From contig NZ_JABUZG010000057.1 of assembly GCF_014897815.1 (NCBI RefSeq), positions 163,053 to 217,350 of the forward strand: a stretch of DNA of 54,298 bases, in the 5' to 3' direction. Below the pieces are notes generated by a model. It did not search any database. It was not told the DNA's origin and saw only the letters and a list, made by a program, of their open reading frames with translations. The DNA comes from Psychrobacter sp. PG1 (GTDB taxonomy: Bacteria > Pseudomonadota > Gammaproteobacteria > Pseudomonadales > Moraxellaceae). Within the stretch, counting starts at the first letter, position 1. Each line of letters opens with the position of its first letter. Below are positions 18,010-26,231 of this stretch, in pieces. Made by a program: the position numbers and the translations under genes.

Positions 18010-19428
18010 TTACGGGTTCATAAAACTGTCTAATACCACTTTCATGGCAGACAATTTACGCTGAATTTCTAGATATTCATCAGCAGGATTGGAGTCATAA
18101 ACATTACCACCACAGGTCTGCGCATAAGCTGATTCGCCGTTGATGAATAAGCTGCGAATAGGAATGGCAAAAATACAATCACCGTTAAAATTAAACGATC
18201 CAAGCGCACCACCATAAGCACCGCGACCATCTGGCTCCAGCTCATTGATGACTTTAATCGCTTCAACTTTTGGTGCGCCTGACAAAGTACCGGCGGGGAA
18301 GTTGCTGGCAAGGGCGCTAAACATATCTTCATTAGGATGCAAGATTCCGACGATTTCAGACGAGATATGTTGCACATGAGAGAAGCGTTTGATATCCATG
18401 AGACTACGTACTTTGACGGTGCCAAATTGTGCCACACGGCCGATATCGTTGCGATGCAAATCGACTAGCATATTGTGCTCAGCAATCTCTTTGGCATTGT
18501 TTAGTAATGCTCTAGCAAGCTGTCGGTCTTCGATGACATCGACGCCGCGCTTGGCGGTGCCTGCCAATGGATAGGTTTCCATCTCGCCTTGGCGCAAGCG
18601 AAATAGTAGTTCAGGCGAGGCACCAATGATGCACTGCTGGGCAAATTTCATAAAATACATGTGCGGCGACGGATTGACCGACCGCAATTTCTCATAAATG
18701 GGCATTTTATCGCCGGCAATACGGTATTTGGATTTAAAACCTACCTCACACTGAAAGATACGCCCCGAGATGATGTCTTCTTTGACTTGCATGACGGCTT
18801 TAGCGTGCTCTTCTTGACTCATGCCGTCACCCAAAAACTCAACCGTCGGCGGCTCATAGCTTGGAATTTGCTCATCAAGTAGCGCTTTGATTTGCTCGAT
18901 GCGATTTTCTTGCTGCGCAGTTGGATAGTAAAAGTAGAAAATCTCACCGGTCATCTTATCGAGTGTTAGACCATCCAAATATACGCCAAATTTAAACGGT
19001 TCAAAGTCATCGCTCGCTTTAGCATTGAGACTGGGTTCAAAGAAATTGACACTGTCGTAACCCAAATAACCGACAAGACCACCGCTTTGGTCGCGAGCAA
19101 TGACATGCTGCGGCGTAATTTTGCGCAGTAGCTCGTAAGGATTATCCGTTTGATAATGAGTGGTTTCAGCAGTTTTATTATCAGTAATCGCGAGGGTTGT
19201 ACGATCGATGGCGGCAATGGTCATCACTGGATCAAAACCAATCGCATGATGACGCGCCATATGTCCATCTTCGCCCAATGATTCGAGCAAATAACAGGTC
19301 TCAAAAGCGCGCTCAATACGTTTGAACAACGCAAAGAAATCAATATCCTGAGTGAGTTTAATGCGCTGTGGTTTACTAGGAATATCAATAGCAGCAGGTT
19401 GGTTAGGTTTTAAGTTAGGAGAGGTCAT
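18010..19428 (-). CDS. trpE: Anthranilate synthase component I
   Basis: 472 aa from the ATG at 19428 (a TTG at 19440 is also in frame). With TrpG it makes anthranilate from chorismate and glutamine. The N-terminal tryptophan feedback-site motif LLES is at residues 47-50. The chorismate-binding domain has IIGASPELLFRLR, YPLAGTAKRG, AEHNMLVDLHRNDIGRV and FPAGTLSGAPKVEA. The segment that normally reads AGAGIV-DS-P is here TCGGNVYDSNPADEY, which is unusual for TrpE. Length is a little short of the 490-520 of enteric and pseudomonad TrpE. It sits between trpR and trpG on one strand, an arrangement that fits direct control by the Trp repressor. Confidence 0.88.
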   Translation of the reverse strand: MTSPNLKPNQPAAIDIPSKPQRIKLTQDIDFFALFKRIERAFETCYLLESLGEDGHMARHHAIGFDPVMTIAAIDRTTLAITDNKTAETTHYQTDNPYELLRKITPQHVIARDQSGGLVGYLGYDSVNFFEPSLNAKASDDFEPFKFGVYLDGLTLDKMTGEIFYFYYPTAQQENRIEQIKALLDEQIPSYEPPTVEFLGDGMSQEEHAKAVMQVKEDIISGRIFQCEVGFKSKYRIAGDKMPIYEKLRSVNPSPHMYFMKFAQQCIIGASPELLFRLRQGEMETYPLAGTAKRGVDVIEDRQLARALLNNAKEIAEHNMLVDLHRNDIGRVAQFGTVKVRSLMDIKRFSHVQHISSEIVGILHPNEDMFSALASNFPAGTLSGAPKVEAIKVINELEPDGRGAYGGALGSFNFNGDCIFAIPIRSLFINGESAYAQTCGGNVYDSNPADEYLEIQRKLSAMKVVLDSFMNP

Positions 19429-19539
19429 AACAATATCCAAATTGGTTCAATGGTTGATCAAATAAAAAGTAAGACAAATTAAAATTCTAGTTTCTGATTA
19501 ATTAGGCGGCCTTTTCAGCTGTGTCTTTTATGAATGTTT

Positions 19540-19574
19540 TCTATGAGTCATGTCTATGAGTCATGTCTATGAGT
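19540..19574. repeat. 13-bp tandem repeat across the 3' end of trpR
   Basis: Two exact copies of TCTATGAGTCATG (19540-19552, 19553-19565) and a 9-base third copy. The unit is not a multiple of three, and the array contains the trpR stop codon. Confidence 0.85.
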
Positions 19575-19838
19575 AATTAGTAAGGCACTCACATCGTGGA
19601 CTTGCATGGCTTTGGCGCCGCGCGAGACGGTAGCGATACCGACACCTAGCTGCTCAGATATCTCGCGCTGGGTGACACCGCGCTCAAGCAAGTCAAAAAT
19701 GCGGATACGATTGGCGATTTCCTGCTGCTCTTTTTCCGTCAATAGCGCACTGAATAGTAGGTCGATAGCGGTGCTGTCATGACAACTGGCTAAATGGCTT
19801 AATAAGCTTTGATAAGGGTCTGTGCTCATAACATTCAT
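19554..19838 (-). CDS. trpR: Trp operon repressor
   Basis: 94 aa, all-helical Trp repressor. LLFSALLTEKEQQEIANRIRIFDLLERG contains the helices that form the dimer. The helix-turn-helix follows as TQREISEQLGVGIATVSRGAKAM. With bound L-tryptophan it represses trp genes. It is the first gene of the trpR-trpE-trpG group, 125 bases upstream of trpE. Either the ATG at 19838 or at 19829 could start it. The last few codons (THRHDS) lie in a 13-bp tandem repeat, so changes in copy number would alter the C-terminus. Confidence 0.9.
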   Translation of the reverse strand: MNVMSTDPYQSLLSHLASCHDSTAIDLLFSALLTEKEQQEIANRIRIFDLLERGVTQREISEQLGVGIATVSRGAKAMQVHDVSALLITHRHDS

Positions 19839-19880
19839 CTTAATGGAAAAGAAAAGGGAAGCTTACTTCGTTTCAGTATT

Positions 19881-19896
19881 CTAGTACGATAGTACA
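19881..19896. promoter_or_regulatory. Possible Trp repressor site upstream of trpR
   Basis: CTAGTACGATAGTACA carries a CTAGTAC half-site and a second TAGTAC element 43 bases before the trpR start. E. coli TrpR operators are built from GTACTAG/CTAGTAC half-sites, so this may be an autoregulatory operator. The two elements are partly in direct rather than inverted orientation, which weakens the case. Confidence 0.35.
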
Positions 19897-19988
19897 TAAA
19901 AGGCAAGTAGCCTATGTAGATGTTTTGCTACTGCTGTTAAATAGGCACTGTGTTTTGGAAGATGATTATTTATATAGGATGGATCCTA

Positions 19989-20044
19989 CATTTATAAAGA
20001 TAAAGCCAGCTAATTTTTATTAACTGGCTTTATCTTTATAAATG
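19989..20044. terminator. 21-bp perfect inverted repeat after allA
   Basis: Arms of 21 bases (19989-20009 and 20024-20044; core ATAAAGCCAG / CTGGCTTTAT) around a 14-base loop. It begins 27 bases beyond the allA stop codon on minus. The very long, A+T-rich stem probably terminates the purine operon or protects its 3' end; the T-run is part of the stem rather than following it. Confidence 0.55.
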
Positions 20045-20070
20045 GCTAACAGCTCGTTTACAGACCCTAA

Positions 20071-20619
20071 TTAAACGGAAGAGTGCTCACTGGCAAGTTC
20101 AATTTGCACCTGCCAATCCTCTATATCCAGCTCATAACAGTTTTTGCCTTCGCCATTGATACGATCTATCACCAAAAAATCAGAGTCGCGACCGAGGGCA
20201 AGTAACGGATGATGCCAGACATTGGCATCGTATTGCACACCTTGATGAGATTGCACATAAAACACGGTCAAATCAGCCGCAGACTGTGGCGGCGCACCAG
20301 CAGGTGCAACGATGACGATATAATCCTGACCATTCATCGAAAAGAACGCTTGCGTGCCAAACGGATGATATTCCATGACCGATAAGGCAATAGGGAATTC
20401 ACGTTTTTTGGCGCGAAAGATACTCATGCCTACATCGCCGCCGTCAAGTTTGGCTTCAGCGATGGCGTGATGGCGGCAGGCATAGCCTTTATTGATATGG
20501 TAGCTATTTTCAGGCGTCTGTGTTTCCTTGTCATAGGGTTCGATTACGGTGCCGTAGGGCGCAAACTCAGCTTTGGTTAAAGGTCTTGCAACGATCGTAG
20601 TCTTCATAAGAGTACTCAT
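20071..20619 (-). CDS. allA: Ureidoglycolate lyase
   Basis: 182 aa cupin-type enzyme that splits (S)-ureidoglycolate to glyoxylate and urea, the last step of purine-ring degradation. Landmarks are [13 protein letters not shown] near the start, [41 protein letters not shown] and the C-terminal [16 protein letters not shown]. Length is slightly over the usual 160-170 aa. AAGG lies 7 bases before the ATG at 20619. It is the last gene of the minus-strand purine group, 184 bases after allE, so read-through from upstream is likely but not certain. No urease genes are in the window. Confidence 0.92.
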   Translation of the reverse strand: MSTLMKTTIVARPLTKAEFAPYGTVIEPYDKETQTPENSYHINKGYACRHHAIAEAKLDGGDVGMSIFRAKKREFPIALSVMEYHPFGTQAFFSMNGQDYIVIVAPAGAPPQSAADLTVFYVQSHQGVQYDANVWHHPLLALGRDSDFLVIDRINGEGKNCYELDIEDWQVQIELASEHSSV

Positions 20620-20803
20620 GACTTTGCCTTACTTTTGGTGATCACTGTTTATAATTGCTATGAGCCACTTTGCCATAAGCCCGTACGCGAATTAAATCAA
20701 CATCTGGGAATAAATGACATATTCGAATGAACGATTATGCCGCTATATTGCTCATCGTTCTGAATGCTTTGTTGTTCTGATTATTATTGTTATTGCGCAG
20801 GGC

Positions 20804-21640
20804 TTATCGTGCTGGGCGAATAAACGGCATATGACGATTCACGTCTTTATATAGTAAATATCTAAATGGACCCGGTCCGCCAGCGTAACAAGATTGTGGG
20901 CAGAATGCGCGTAGCCACATAAAGTCACCTGCTTCAACTTCTACCCATTCACCATTTAAGTGATAGACCGCTTTACCTTCTAGGACATACAAACCATGTT
21001 CCATCACATGCGTTTCATCAAATGGAATCACGCCACCTGGTTGGAAAGTGACGATATTCACATGCATGTCGTGACGCATATCAGACTGCTCGGTAAATCT
21101 GGTGGTTGCCCATACGCCATCAGTACCCGGCATCTCAATCGCTGCAACATCGTGATCGCTGGTTACAAAGGCTTCAGGCACTTCAATACCTTCACAGTGT
21201 TGATAAGCTTTACGAACCCAATGGAATTTAACGTGCTTGTCGCTATTGTTTTTCAGCGTCCATTTGCAGCCAGGTGGTAAGAATGCATAACCACCTGCTT
21301 CAAGATGATGTGACACGCCTTCGATAGTCATGTCCATTTCGCCTTCAACGATGAATATAACACCTTCAGCGTTTGCATCTAGCTCAGGCTTTTCTGAGCC
21401 GCCATTAGGCTCAACTTCAACGATATACTGTGAAAAAGTCTCAGAGAAACCTGAAAGTGGGCGTGCAAGCACCCACATGCGCATACCTGTCCAAAACGGC
21501 AGATAGCTAATAACAATGTCGGTCAGTACGCGCTTTGGAATAATGGCATAAGCTTCGGTGAAGATAGCGCGATCAGATAGCAGTTGTGTTTGTGGAGGCA
21601 ATCCGCCAGTTGGTGCGTAATAAGTACTCTTTGTTGACAT
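20804..21640 (-). CDS. allE: (S)-Ureidoglycine aminohydrolase
   Basis: 278 aa bicupin. Hydrolyses (S)-ureidoglycine to (S)-ureidoglycolate and ammonia. The N-terminal region has YYAPTGGLPPQTQLLSDRA. The first cupin contains VIFIVEGEMDMTIEG and LPPGCKWTLKN. The second, Mn-binding cupin has IPFDETHVMEHGLYVLEGKAVYHLN. It continues with DFMWLRAFCPQSCYAGG and 'RYLLYKDVNRHM'. Its substrate is made from allantoate by an allantoate amidohydrolase, which is not encoded here. It supplies AllA, encoded downstream. AAGGA lies about 10 bases before the ATG. Confidence 0.93.
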   Translation of the reverse strand: MSTKSTYYAPTGGLPPQTQLLSDRAIFTEAYAIIPKRVLTDIVISYLPFWTGMRMWVLARPLSGFSETFSQYIVEVEPNGGSEKPELDANAEGVIFIVEGEMDMTIEGVSHHLEAGGYAFLPPGCKWTLKNNSDKHVKFHWVRKAYQHCEGIEVPEAFVTSDHDVAAIEMPGTDGVWATTRFTEQSDMRHDMHVNIVTFQPGGVIPFDETHVMEHGLYVLEGKAVYHLNGEWVEVEAGDFMWLRAFCPQSCYAGGPGPFRYLLYKDVNRHMPFIRPAR

Positions 21641-21695
21641 TGTTGATGTTCCTTAGTGGTGTTGTGCCGCAATAAATTTGTGTCTAAACGTATGG

Positions 21696-22676
21696 TTACA
21701 TCCAGTTTGCAGTGTTATCGGCAGTGGCTGGATGGTTTTTATACCAGTGTTTGGCAATGTCATCACGGCGGCATACCCACACATCGGGCTTGCTGGTGAT
21801 ATATTGCAAAAACTTTTTGAGGGCGATGATGCGACCGGCGCGACCAATGATGCGGCAGTGCAAACCGATTGTCAGCATCTTGGGCGTGTGCGCGCCTTCC
21901 TCGTATAAGGTATCGAAGCTGTCTTTTAAATATTGATAAAAAGGCTCGGCGTTGGTAAAGCCTGGGCTTGAGGCAAAACGCATGTCATTGGTCTCTAAAG
22001 TATAGGGAATGACCAAATGCGGCTTACGAGCGATTTTATTACCGTCTTCTACTTTGACATTGAGCCAGTAAGGGAGCTCATCTGCGTAAGAGTCTGAGTC
22101 ATAAATATAGCCACCTTGTTCGGCAACCAGCTCACGAGTATTCGGGCTATCTCGTCCCGTGTACCAACCAAGCGGCTGACCACCGATCATGCTCTCGAAT
22201 ATTTCAGTGGCACGGCGCACATGCTCGCGCTCGGTCTCGCGGTACATATTTTGATAAGTAATCCAGCGTAGACCGTGACTGGCGATTTCGTGCCCATCTT
22301 CTAATACTCGCTCGATAATATGAGGCGTTTTTTCGGCAGCAGCGGCGCAAGTGAAGGTCGTAATAGGCAAACCGTATTCTTTAAAAGTATCCAATACTCG
22401 CCAAACACCCACACGGCTACCATATTCAAATGCCGACTCAATCGACTGATGACGATTGTTAAATTCTGGCGTACCTAAGACATCCGATAAAAACCGCTCT
22501 GATTGACCGTCACCATGAATCACGCTATTTTCTGCGCCTTCTTCGATATTGAGGACGAACTGTACAGCGATTTTAGCGCCGCCTGGCCAGTTGGCTTTTG
22601 GCGGCTTGTCAGCATAGCCTTTTAAGTCGCGAGGGTAGGCGTCTTGATTGAAATCGCTGATTATTTTTTTACTCAT
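21696..22676 (-). CDS. puuE: Allantoinase, polysaccharide-deacetylase fold
   Basis: 326 aa from the ATG at 22676; the TTG at 22682 is in frame but too close to AGGA. PuuE converts allantoin to allantoate and is unrelated to the metal amidohydrolase AllB. The family segments KIAVQFVLNIEEGAENSVIHGD, 'SRVGVWRVLDTFKEYGLPIT', HEIASHGLRWI and GWYTGRDSPNTRELV are intact. Near the C-terminus comes LTIGLHCRIIGRAGRI. No metal seems required in this subfamily, and the canonical deacetylase metal motifs are altered accordingly. The gene is 55 bases before allE in the same direction. Confidence 0.95.
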   Translation of the reverse strand: MSKKIISDFNQDAYPRDLKGYADKPPKANWPGGAKIAVQFVLNIEEGAENSVIHGDGQSERFLSDVLGTPEFNNRHQSIESAFEYGSRVGVWRVLDTFKEYGLPITTFTCAAAAEKTPHIIERVLEDGHEIASHGLRWITYQNMYRETEREHVRRATEIFESMIGGQPLGWYTGRDSPNTRELVAEQGGYIYDSDSYADELPYWLNVKVEDGNKIARKPHLVIPYTLETNDMRFASSPGFTNAEPFYQYLKDSFDTLYEEGAHTPKMLTIGLHCRIIGRAGRIIALKKFLQYITSKPDVWVCRRDDIAKHWYKNHPATADNTANWM

Positions 22677-22773
22677 TGTCAATATATCCTAAATATTTTA
22701 AAGCAACTTAAGTCAACTAAAGCAAAATAAGGTGTAACTTTGGATCCATATAATATTTATCTACGACCTTTAT

Positions 22774-24099
22774 CTATAATCCCGATGCGTAAGCCACCAT
22801 TTGCTGACGTTCTTCATCCGTCAATTTTGTGAGATTACCCAGTGGCATATAGCCCGTTTGTACGGCAGTGACGATTTTTGCTTTATGAGTTTTCATGTCG
22901 GTCGGTGTTTGCAAGATGATACCAGCTGGCGGCGCGGCAAATCCTTGCTGAGTAGGCTGAGCGGCATGGCACGTGCTACAGCGCGTGTGCACGACATCCA
23001 TAATGGCATCATCAGCAGAGGCAGTTACTGGCACGACGTCGGTAGTGATATTTTCATTTGAGATAGCATCAGTGCTTATAGTAGAACCGTCGGCTGCGCT
23101 ATCAGTAGTTGTTGGTGGCACACTATTTGGTGTCGCCGTTTCAGCAGCGACTGCAGCATTGACAACAGGTAATGGCTCAATTGGTTCTGGGCGCATCCAA
23201 ATAATTAATAATACAGTTAAGACAGCAGGGATGACCAAATAACGCGGCTTATGATTGTCTAAATGCTTTTGGTTAAAATAGTGACGTACGATAGCAGTGA
23301 TGATACCCACAAATACCAATACCAACCAGCCGTGAGCATGAGAGTACATCATCGGATAATGATTGCTAATCATGGTAAAGATCAGCGGTAAGGTAAAATA
23401 GTTGTTCATCAGCGAGCGATTTTTTGCTTGTAGTGCCAAGTCCGCTACTTCTTTGCCTGGTTTTTCGCCACGCCTCACGCATTCTACCAGCGCTCGTTGA
23501 GCAGGCATGATGCCGAAGAAGACGTTACCTGCCATTACCGTACCTAAGATAGCACCGATATGAATGAACGAAGCACGGTCACTAAATAGCTGATAAGAAC
23601 CCCAGCAGGCGATGATTAATAGGATAAAAATAATGGTGCTAAAAATGAACGAGTTTTTGCCCAAGTGGCTGCGGACAATCACTTCATAAATGAAATAGCT
23701 GCCGAATAAAAATAACAAACTGGTCGAGATGGCACCGATACTACTACCAAAATCGACTTTGCTGGGATCAATCAAGTAGGCAGTCGCATTGGCATAATAG
23801 ACGATAGAGAGCATCGCCATACCCGTCAGCCAAGTGGTATAAGCTTCCCATTTAAACCAGTGCAGGGTCTTTGGCATCTCTTCGGGTTCAAACTTGTATT
23901 TGGCAATTTCATAAAAGCCGCCACCATGTACCGCCCATAAGTCGCCTGAAATGCCTTTGTCAGCCTTCCACTGTGGTGGTTTACGCAAACTAAGATCTAG
24001 CCAAACAAAGTAAAAAGACGCACCAATCCATGCCACGCCAGCGATGACGTGGAACCAGCGAAAAAATAAGTTAAACCAATCGAGATAATAAGCGCCCAT
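22774..24099 (-). CDS. puuD: Urate hydroxylase PuuD with C-terminal cytochrome c
   Basis: 441 aa. The N-terminal ~320 residues are a membrane domain of about eight helices starting YYLDWFNLFFRWFHVIAGVAWIG. It includes WAVHGGGFYEIAKYK and KTLHWFKWEAYTTWLTGMAM. After a Pro/Thr/Ser-rich linker (~residues 310-365) comes a class-I cytochrome c domain with CSTCH at 374-378 and a probable axial methionine at M418 (TGYMPLGN). PuuD oxidises urate to 5-hydroxyisourate and passes electrons to the respiratory chain, so no peroxide is made, unlike uricase. It replaces uricase or HpxO in this cluster. Confidence 0.95.
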   Translation of the reverse strand: MGAYYLDWFNLFFRWFHVIAGVAWIGASFYFVWLDLSLRKPPQWKADKGISGDLWAVHGGGFYEIAKYKFEPEEMPKTLHWFKWEAYTTWLTGMAMLSIVYYANATAYLIDPSKVDFGSSIGAISTSLLFLFGSYFIYEVIVRSHLGKNSFIFSTIIFILLIIACWGSYQLFSDRASFIHIGAILGTVMAGNVFFGIMPAQRALVECVRRGEKPGKEVADLALQAKNRSLMNNYFTLPLIFTMISNHYPMMYSHAHGWLVLVFVGIITAIVRHYFNQKHLDNHKPRYLVIPAVLTVLLIIWMRPEPIEPLPVVNAAVAAETATPNSVPPTTTDSAADGSTISTDAISNENITTDVVPVTASADDAIMDVVHTRCSTCHAAQPTQQGFAAPPAGIILQTPTDMKTHKAKIVTAVQTGYMPLGNLTKLTDEERQQMVAYASGL

Positions 24100-24221
24100 G
24101 TTGCAAATGTCCTTTTTACAATTTTCTTTTGTTCAGCTTTTTTCAATCTTTCGACGCGTTTTGCTATGGCGACGTGCTTTTATGATGTTCTTTTATATGA
24201 TGATGCTATATAACTACATAA

Positions 24222-24590
24222 CTAAGAGCCACGATACGTGCTGTAGCCATGTGCGCTAAGCAGTAGCGGTACATGATAGTGACCGTTATCACTTATCATA
24301 AAATCAATGACTACTTGTGGATAAAAAGCCGTGAGATTTTGTGCATCGAAATAAGACTGCGTATCAAAGGTTAAGGTATAACGACCAACATCTAAGTGGT
24401 ATTCAGCAATATCAATCGTTGGATCAAACGACCAGCTATCTGGTGCCACGCGTCCATCCGCGTTGGTGACGCCATTGGCTAATAGAGATGCCTTGCCACT
24501 TGCGCTTACGCGATCTAGCGTCACGGTAATACCAGCGGCTGGTTTGCCCAAATGGGTATCTAAAATATGCGATGAGAGAGTACCTGACAT
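24222..24590 (-). CDS. uraH: 5-Hydroxyisourate hydrolase (transthyretin-like)
   Basis: 122 aa. Opens 5-hydroxyisourate, the PuuD product, to OHCU. The family N-terminal motif LSSHILDTHLGKPAAGI and the C-terminal signature HGYSTYRGS are complete. No signal peptide, so cytosolic, whereas some enteric homologues are periplasmic. AAGGA lies 7 bases before the ATG. It is 42 bases downstream of uraD and 122 upstream of puuD, in the same operon. Confidence 0.97.
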   Translation of the reverse strand: MSGTLSSHILDTHLGKPAAGITVTLDRVSASGKASLLANGVTNADGRVAPDSWSFDPTIDIAEYHLDVGRYTLTFDTQSYFDAQNLTAFYPQVVIDFMISDNGHYHVPLLLSAHGYSTYRGS

Positions 24591-24632
24591 AATAATTCCT
24601 TTTATATAAATGAGTCAGATGGGCTGAATGCG

Positions 24633-25154
24633 TTAAGCGTCACTCAGCAGTTTCTGTAAACGTAAGCGGGTGATTTTATTTTGCTCAGCCGCCGCATTGA
24701 CCAGTTCAGTAGCGCGATCATTGGGCAAGCGTGCTAACAATAAATCGAGCATTTGCTGCGCGCTCTTACCAGTGGCAAATACGATAAAGATAAAGCCAAA
24801 TTTATCAAGGTAGTCTTGATTGCCTTGTGCCAAAGCTTCAATCACCTCGTCATTGGCATCATTAGCGCCCGACTGCTCATGGGCAGCACTGTCTTGAGTA
24901 TTGCGGTATTTTTCTTTTAACGAGTCGACGTTGCCGATTTGTGGATGACCATCAAAAGCCTTTAGTAACTGGGCTTCTGCTGTCTGTGCTTGTGCCCAAG
25001 CATCATCACTATGAGCAAGTAATGTAGATATATCAGCGAAAGGACGTTTTTTTTCTAAAGCCTGTGCCCAATGGGTGCTGGTACAGCAGGTCAATAGATG
25101 TGAAATTGCCTCAGTTGTTGAGAGCTCATTAAACTGCTGTAAAGATAATTTCAC
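24633..25154 (-). CDS. uraD: OHCU decarboxylase
   Basis: 173 aa, starting at GTG (25152-25154), supported by AAGGA seven bases upstream and the absence of a nearby in-frame ATG. Decarboxylates 2-oxo-4-hydroxy-4-carboxy-5-ureidoimidazoline to (S)-allantoin. The family motif FDGHPQIGNVDSLKEKY and 'NQDYLDKFGFIFIVFATGKS' are intact, and the C-terminal ERATELVNAA-like helix (DRATELVNAAAEQNKITRLR) is present. It is the first gene of the minus-strand purine operon, directly opposite the TetR-family gene. Confidence 0.95.
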   Translation of the reverse strand: MKLSLQQFNELSTTEAISHLLTCCTSTHWAQALEKKRPFADISTLLAHSDDAWAQAQTAEAQLLKAFDGHPQIGNVDSLKEKYRNTQDSAAHEQSGANDANDEVIEALAQGNQDYLDKFGFIFIVFATGKSAQQMLDLLLARLPNDRATELVNAAAEQNKITRLRLQKLLSDA

Positions 25155-25273
25155 TATGACATCCTTTTCTTTTCTGACAAAAGCAGTGGAGTAGCATCTC
25201 TCGATAACATCTCATGCTAAAGTAGTATTTATCGATTAATAATTGGTTTACTATGAGCTATTCTGCTTAAACC

Positions 25274-25287
25274 TGACCATTTGGTCA
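25274..25287. promoter_or_regulatory. RutR-type operator TGACCATTTGGTCA in the uraD/regulator divergent region
   Basis: A perfect palindrome TGACCA-TT-TGGTCA midway between uraD and the TetR-family gene, about 120 bases from each start. The same sequence, with one change and the same flanks (AAACCTGAC...TTGGTCAACTA), recurs at 27846-27859 before the permease. E. coli RutR binds TTGACCANNTGGTCAA, so the match supports binding by the RutR-like protein encoded alongside. Confidence 0.8.
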
Positions 25288-25408
25288 ACTACTTTATGCA
25301 AATATTTTATTTAGACTGGTGATATTTCATAAAAATCAGCATATGAATCCAGTTATTGGCTGGGATATGGCTCTCTATTCATCACAATAATGACAGGTAA
25401 CATTAATC

Positions 25409-26074
25409 ATGGCTCAACATAACGATATAGAACCACAAGCCGCGTCTGACACGCCTGTACAGCGCAATCAGCAAGATATCCGCGCCCACAATCAAACCGT
25501 CATTTTGGCGGCGGCAGAAGAGGAGTTTGTGCTGCAAGGTTTTCGCGGTGCGACGATGCAAGGTATTGCCGATAGAGCCGAGCTGCCAAAAGCCAACGTG
25601 CATTACTACTTTAAGAATAAAAAAAATCTGTACCAAGCAGTGCTGCATTCTATTATTCAAGAGTGGAACGATGGCTTGGTCGCTATGAGTGTCGATAGTG
25701 ACCCTAAAACGGTCATCGAAAAGTTTGTCCGTACCAAATTACATCAAGCGTTTGCTCATCCCAATCGCCATAAATTATTTGCGCTGGAAGTCATCGGCGG
25801 TGCCCCGCACCTGCATGAATTTATGTCGGCGACCATGAAGGCGTGGGCGCTAGACAAGGCACAAGTGATGAAAACTTGGCATGAGCAAGGCAAAATTGGC
25901 ATCGCTGACCCTTTACAGCTATTGATTTTGATTTGGGCAACGACGCAGCGATATGCAGAATTTGAGACGGAAATCGTTGGTTTGATGGAAAAGAGTGAGT
26001 ACGATCAGCAGGATGAAGCGCGGGCGGCAGACTTTTTAGTGCCGTTTATTTTGCGTGGCTGTGGTCTTGAGTAG
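25409..26074 (+). CDS. TetR-family regulator, RutR-like
   Basis: 221 aa. The N-terminal helix-turn-helix reads VILAAAEEEFVLQGFRGATM, QGIADRAELPKANVHYYFKN and KKNLYQAVL. The C-terminal ligand domain matches the RutR/YcdC type: KLFALEVIGGAPHLHEFM and LQLLILIWATTQRYAEFE. E. coli RutR senses uracil or thymine and controls pyrimidine and purine catabolism genes. Here the gene lies between the urate-degradation operon and a purine permease, and RutR-like palindromes stand at both promoters. Control of purine use is therefore inferred; whether the ligand is a purine derivative such as urate is unknown. The ~28 N-terminal residues are acidic and probably disordered. Confidence 0.87.
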   Translation: MAQHNDIEPQAASDTPVQRNQQDIRAHNQTVILAAAEEEFVLQGFRGATMQGIADRAELPKANVHYYFKNKKNLYQAVLHSIIQEWNDGLVAMSVDSDPKTVIEKFVRTKLHQAFAHPNRHKLFALEVIGGAPHLHEFMSATMKAWALDKAQVMKTWHEQGKIGIADPLQLLILIWATTQRYAEFETEIVGLMEKSEYDQQDEARAADFLVPFILRGCGLE

Positions 26075-26109
26075 TGCTTATGTACTATTATTTTATGTCT
26101 ATAACGTGC

Positions 26110-26148
26110 CATTAATACGAAAGTACTTTAAATGCTTTCGTATTAATG
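26110..26148. terminator. 14-bp perfect hairpin between convergent genes
   Basis: CATTAATACGAAAG pairs exactly with CTTTCGTATTAATG around an 11-base loop. It lies between the convergent RutR-like and permease genes and probably acts as a shared transcript end, although no separate T-run follows. Confidence 0.5.
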
Positions 26149-26231
26149 AGAACTAAAAGAGTCAATGTTCAGAACCAGAACCAAGAACAGCAATGCTGAT
26201 TGGTAAAGAATTTGACTATCCTAACGTACGT

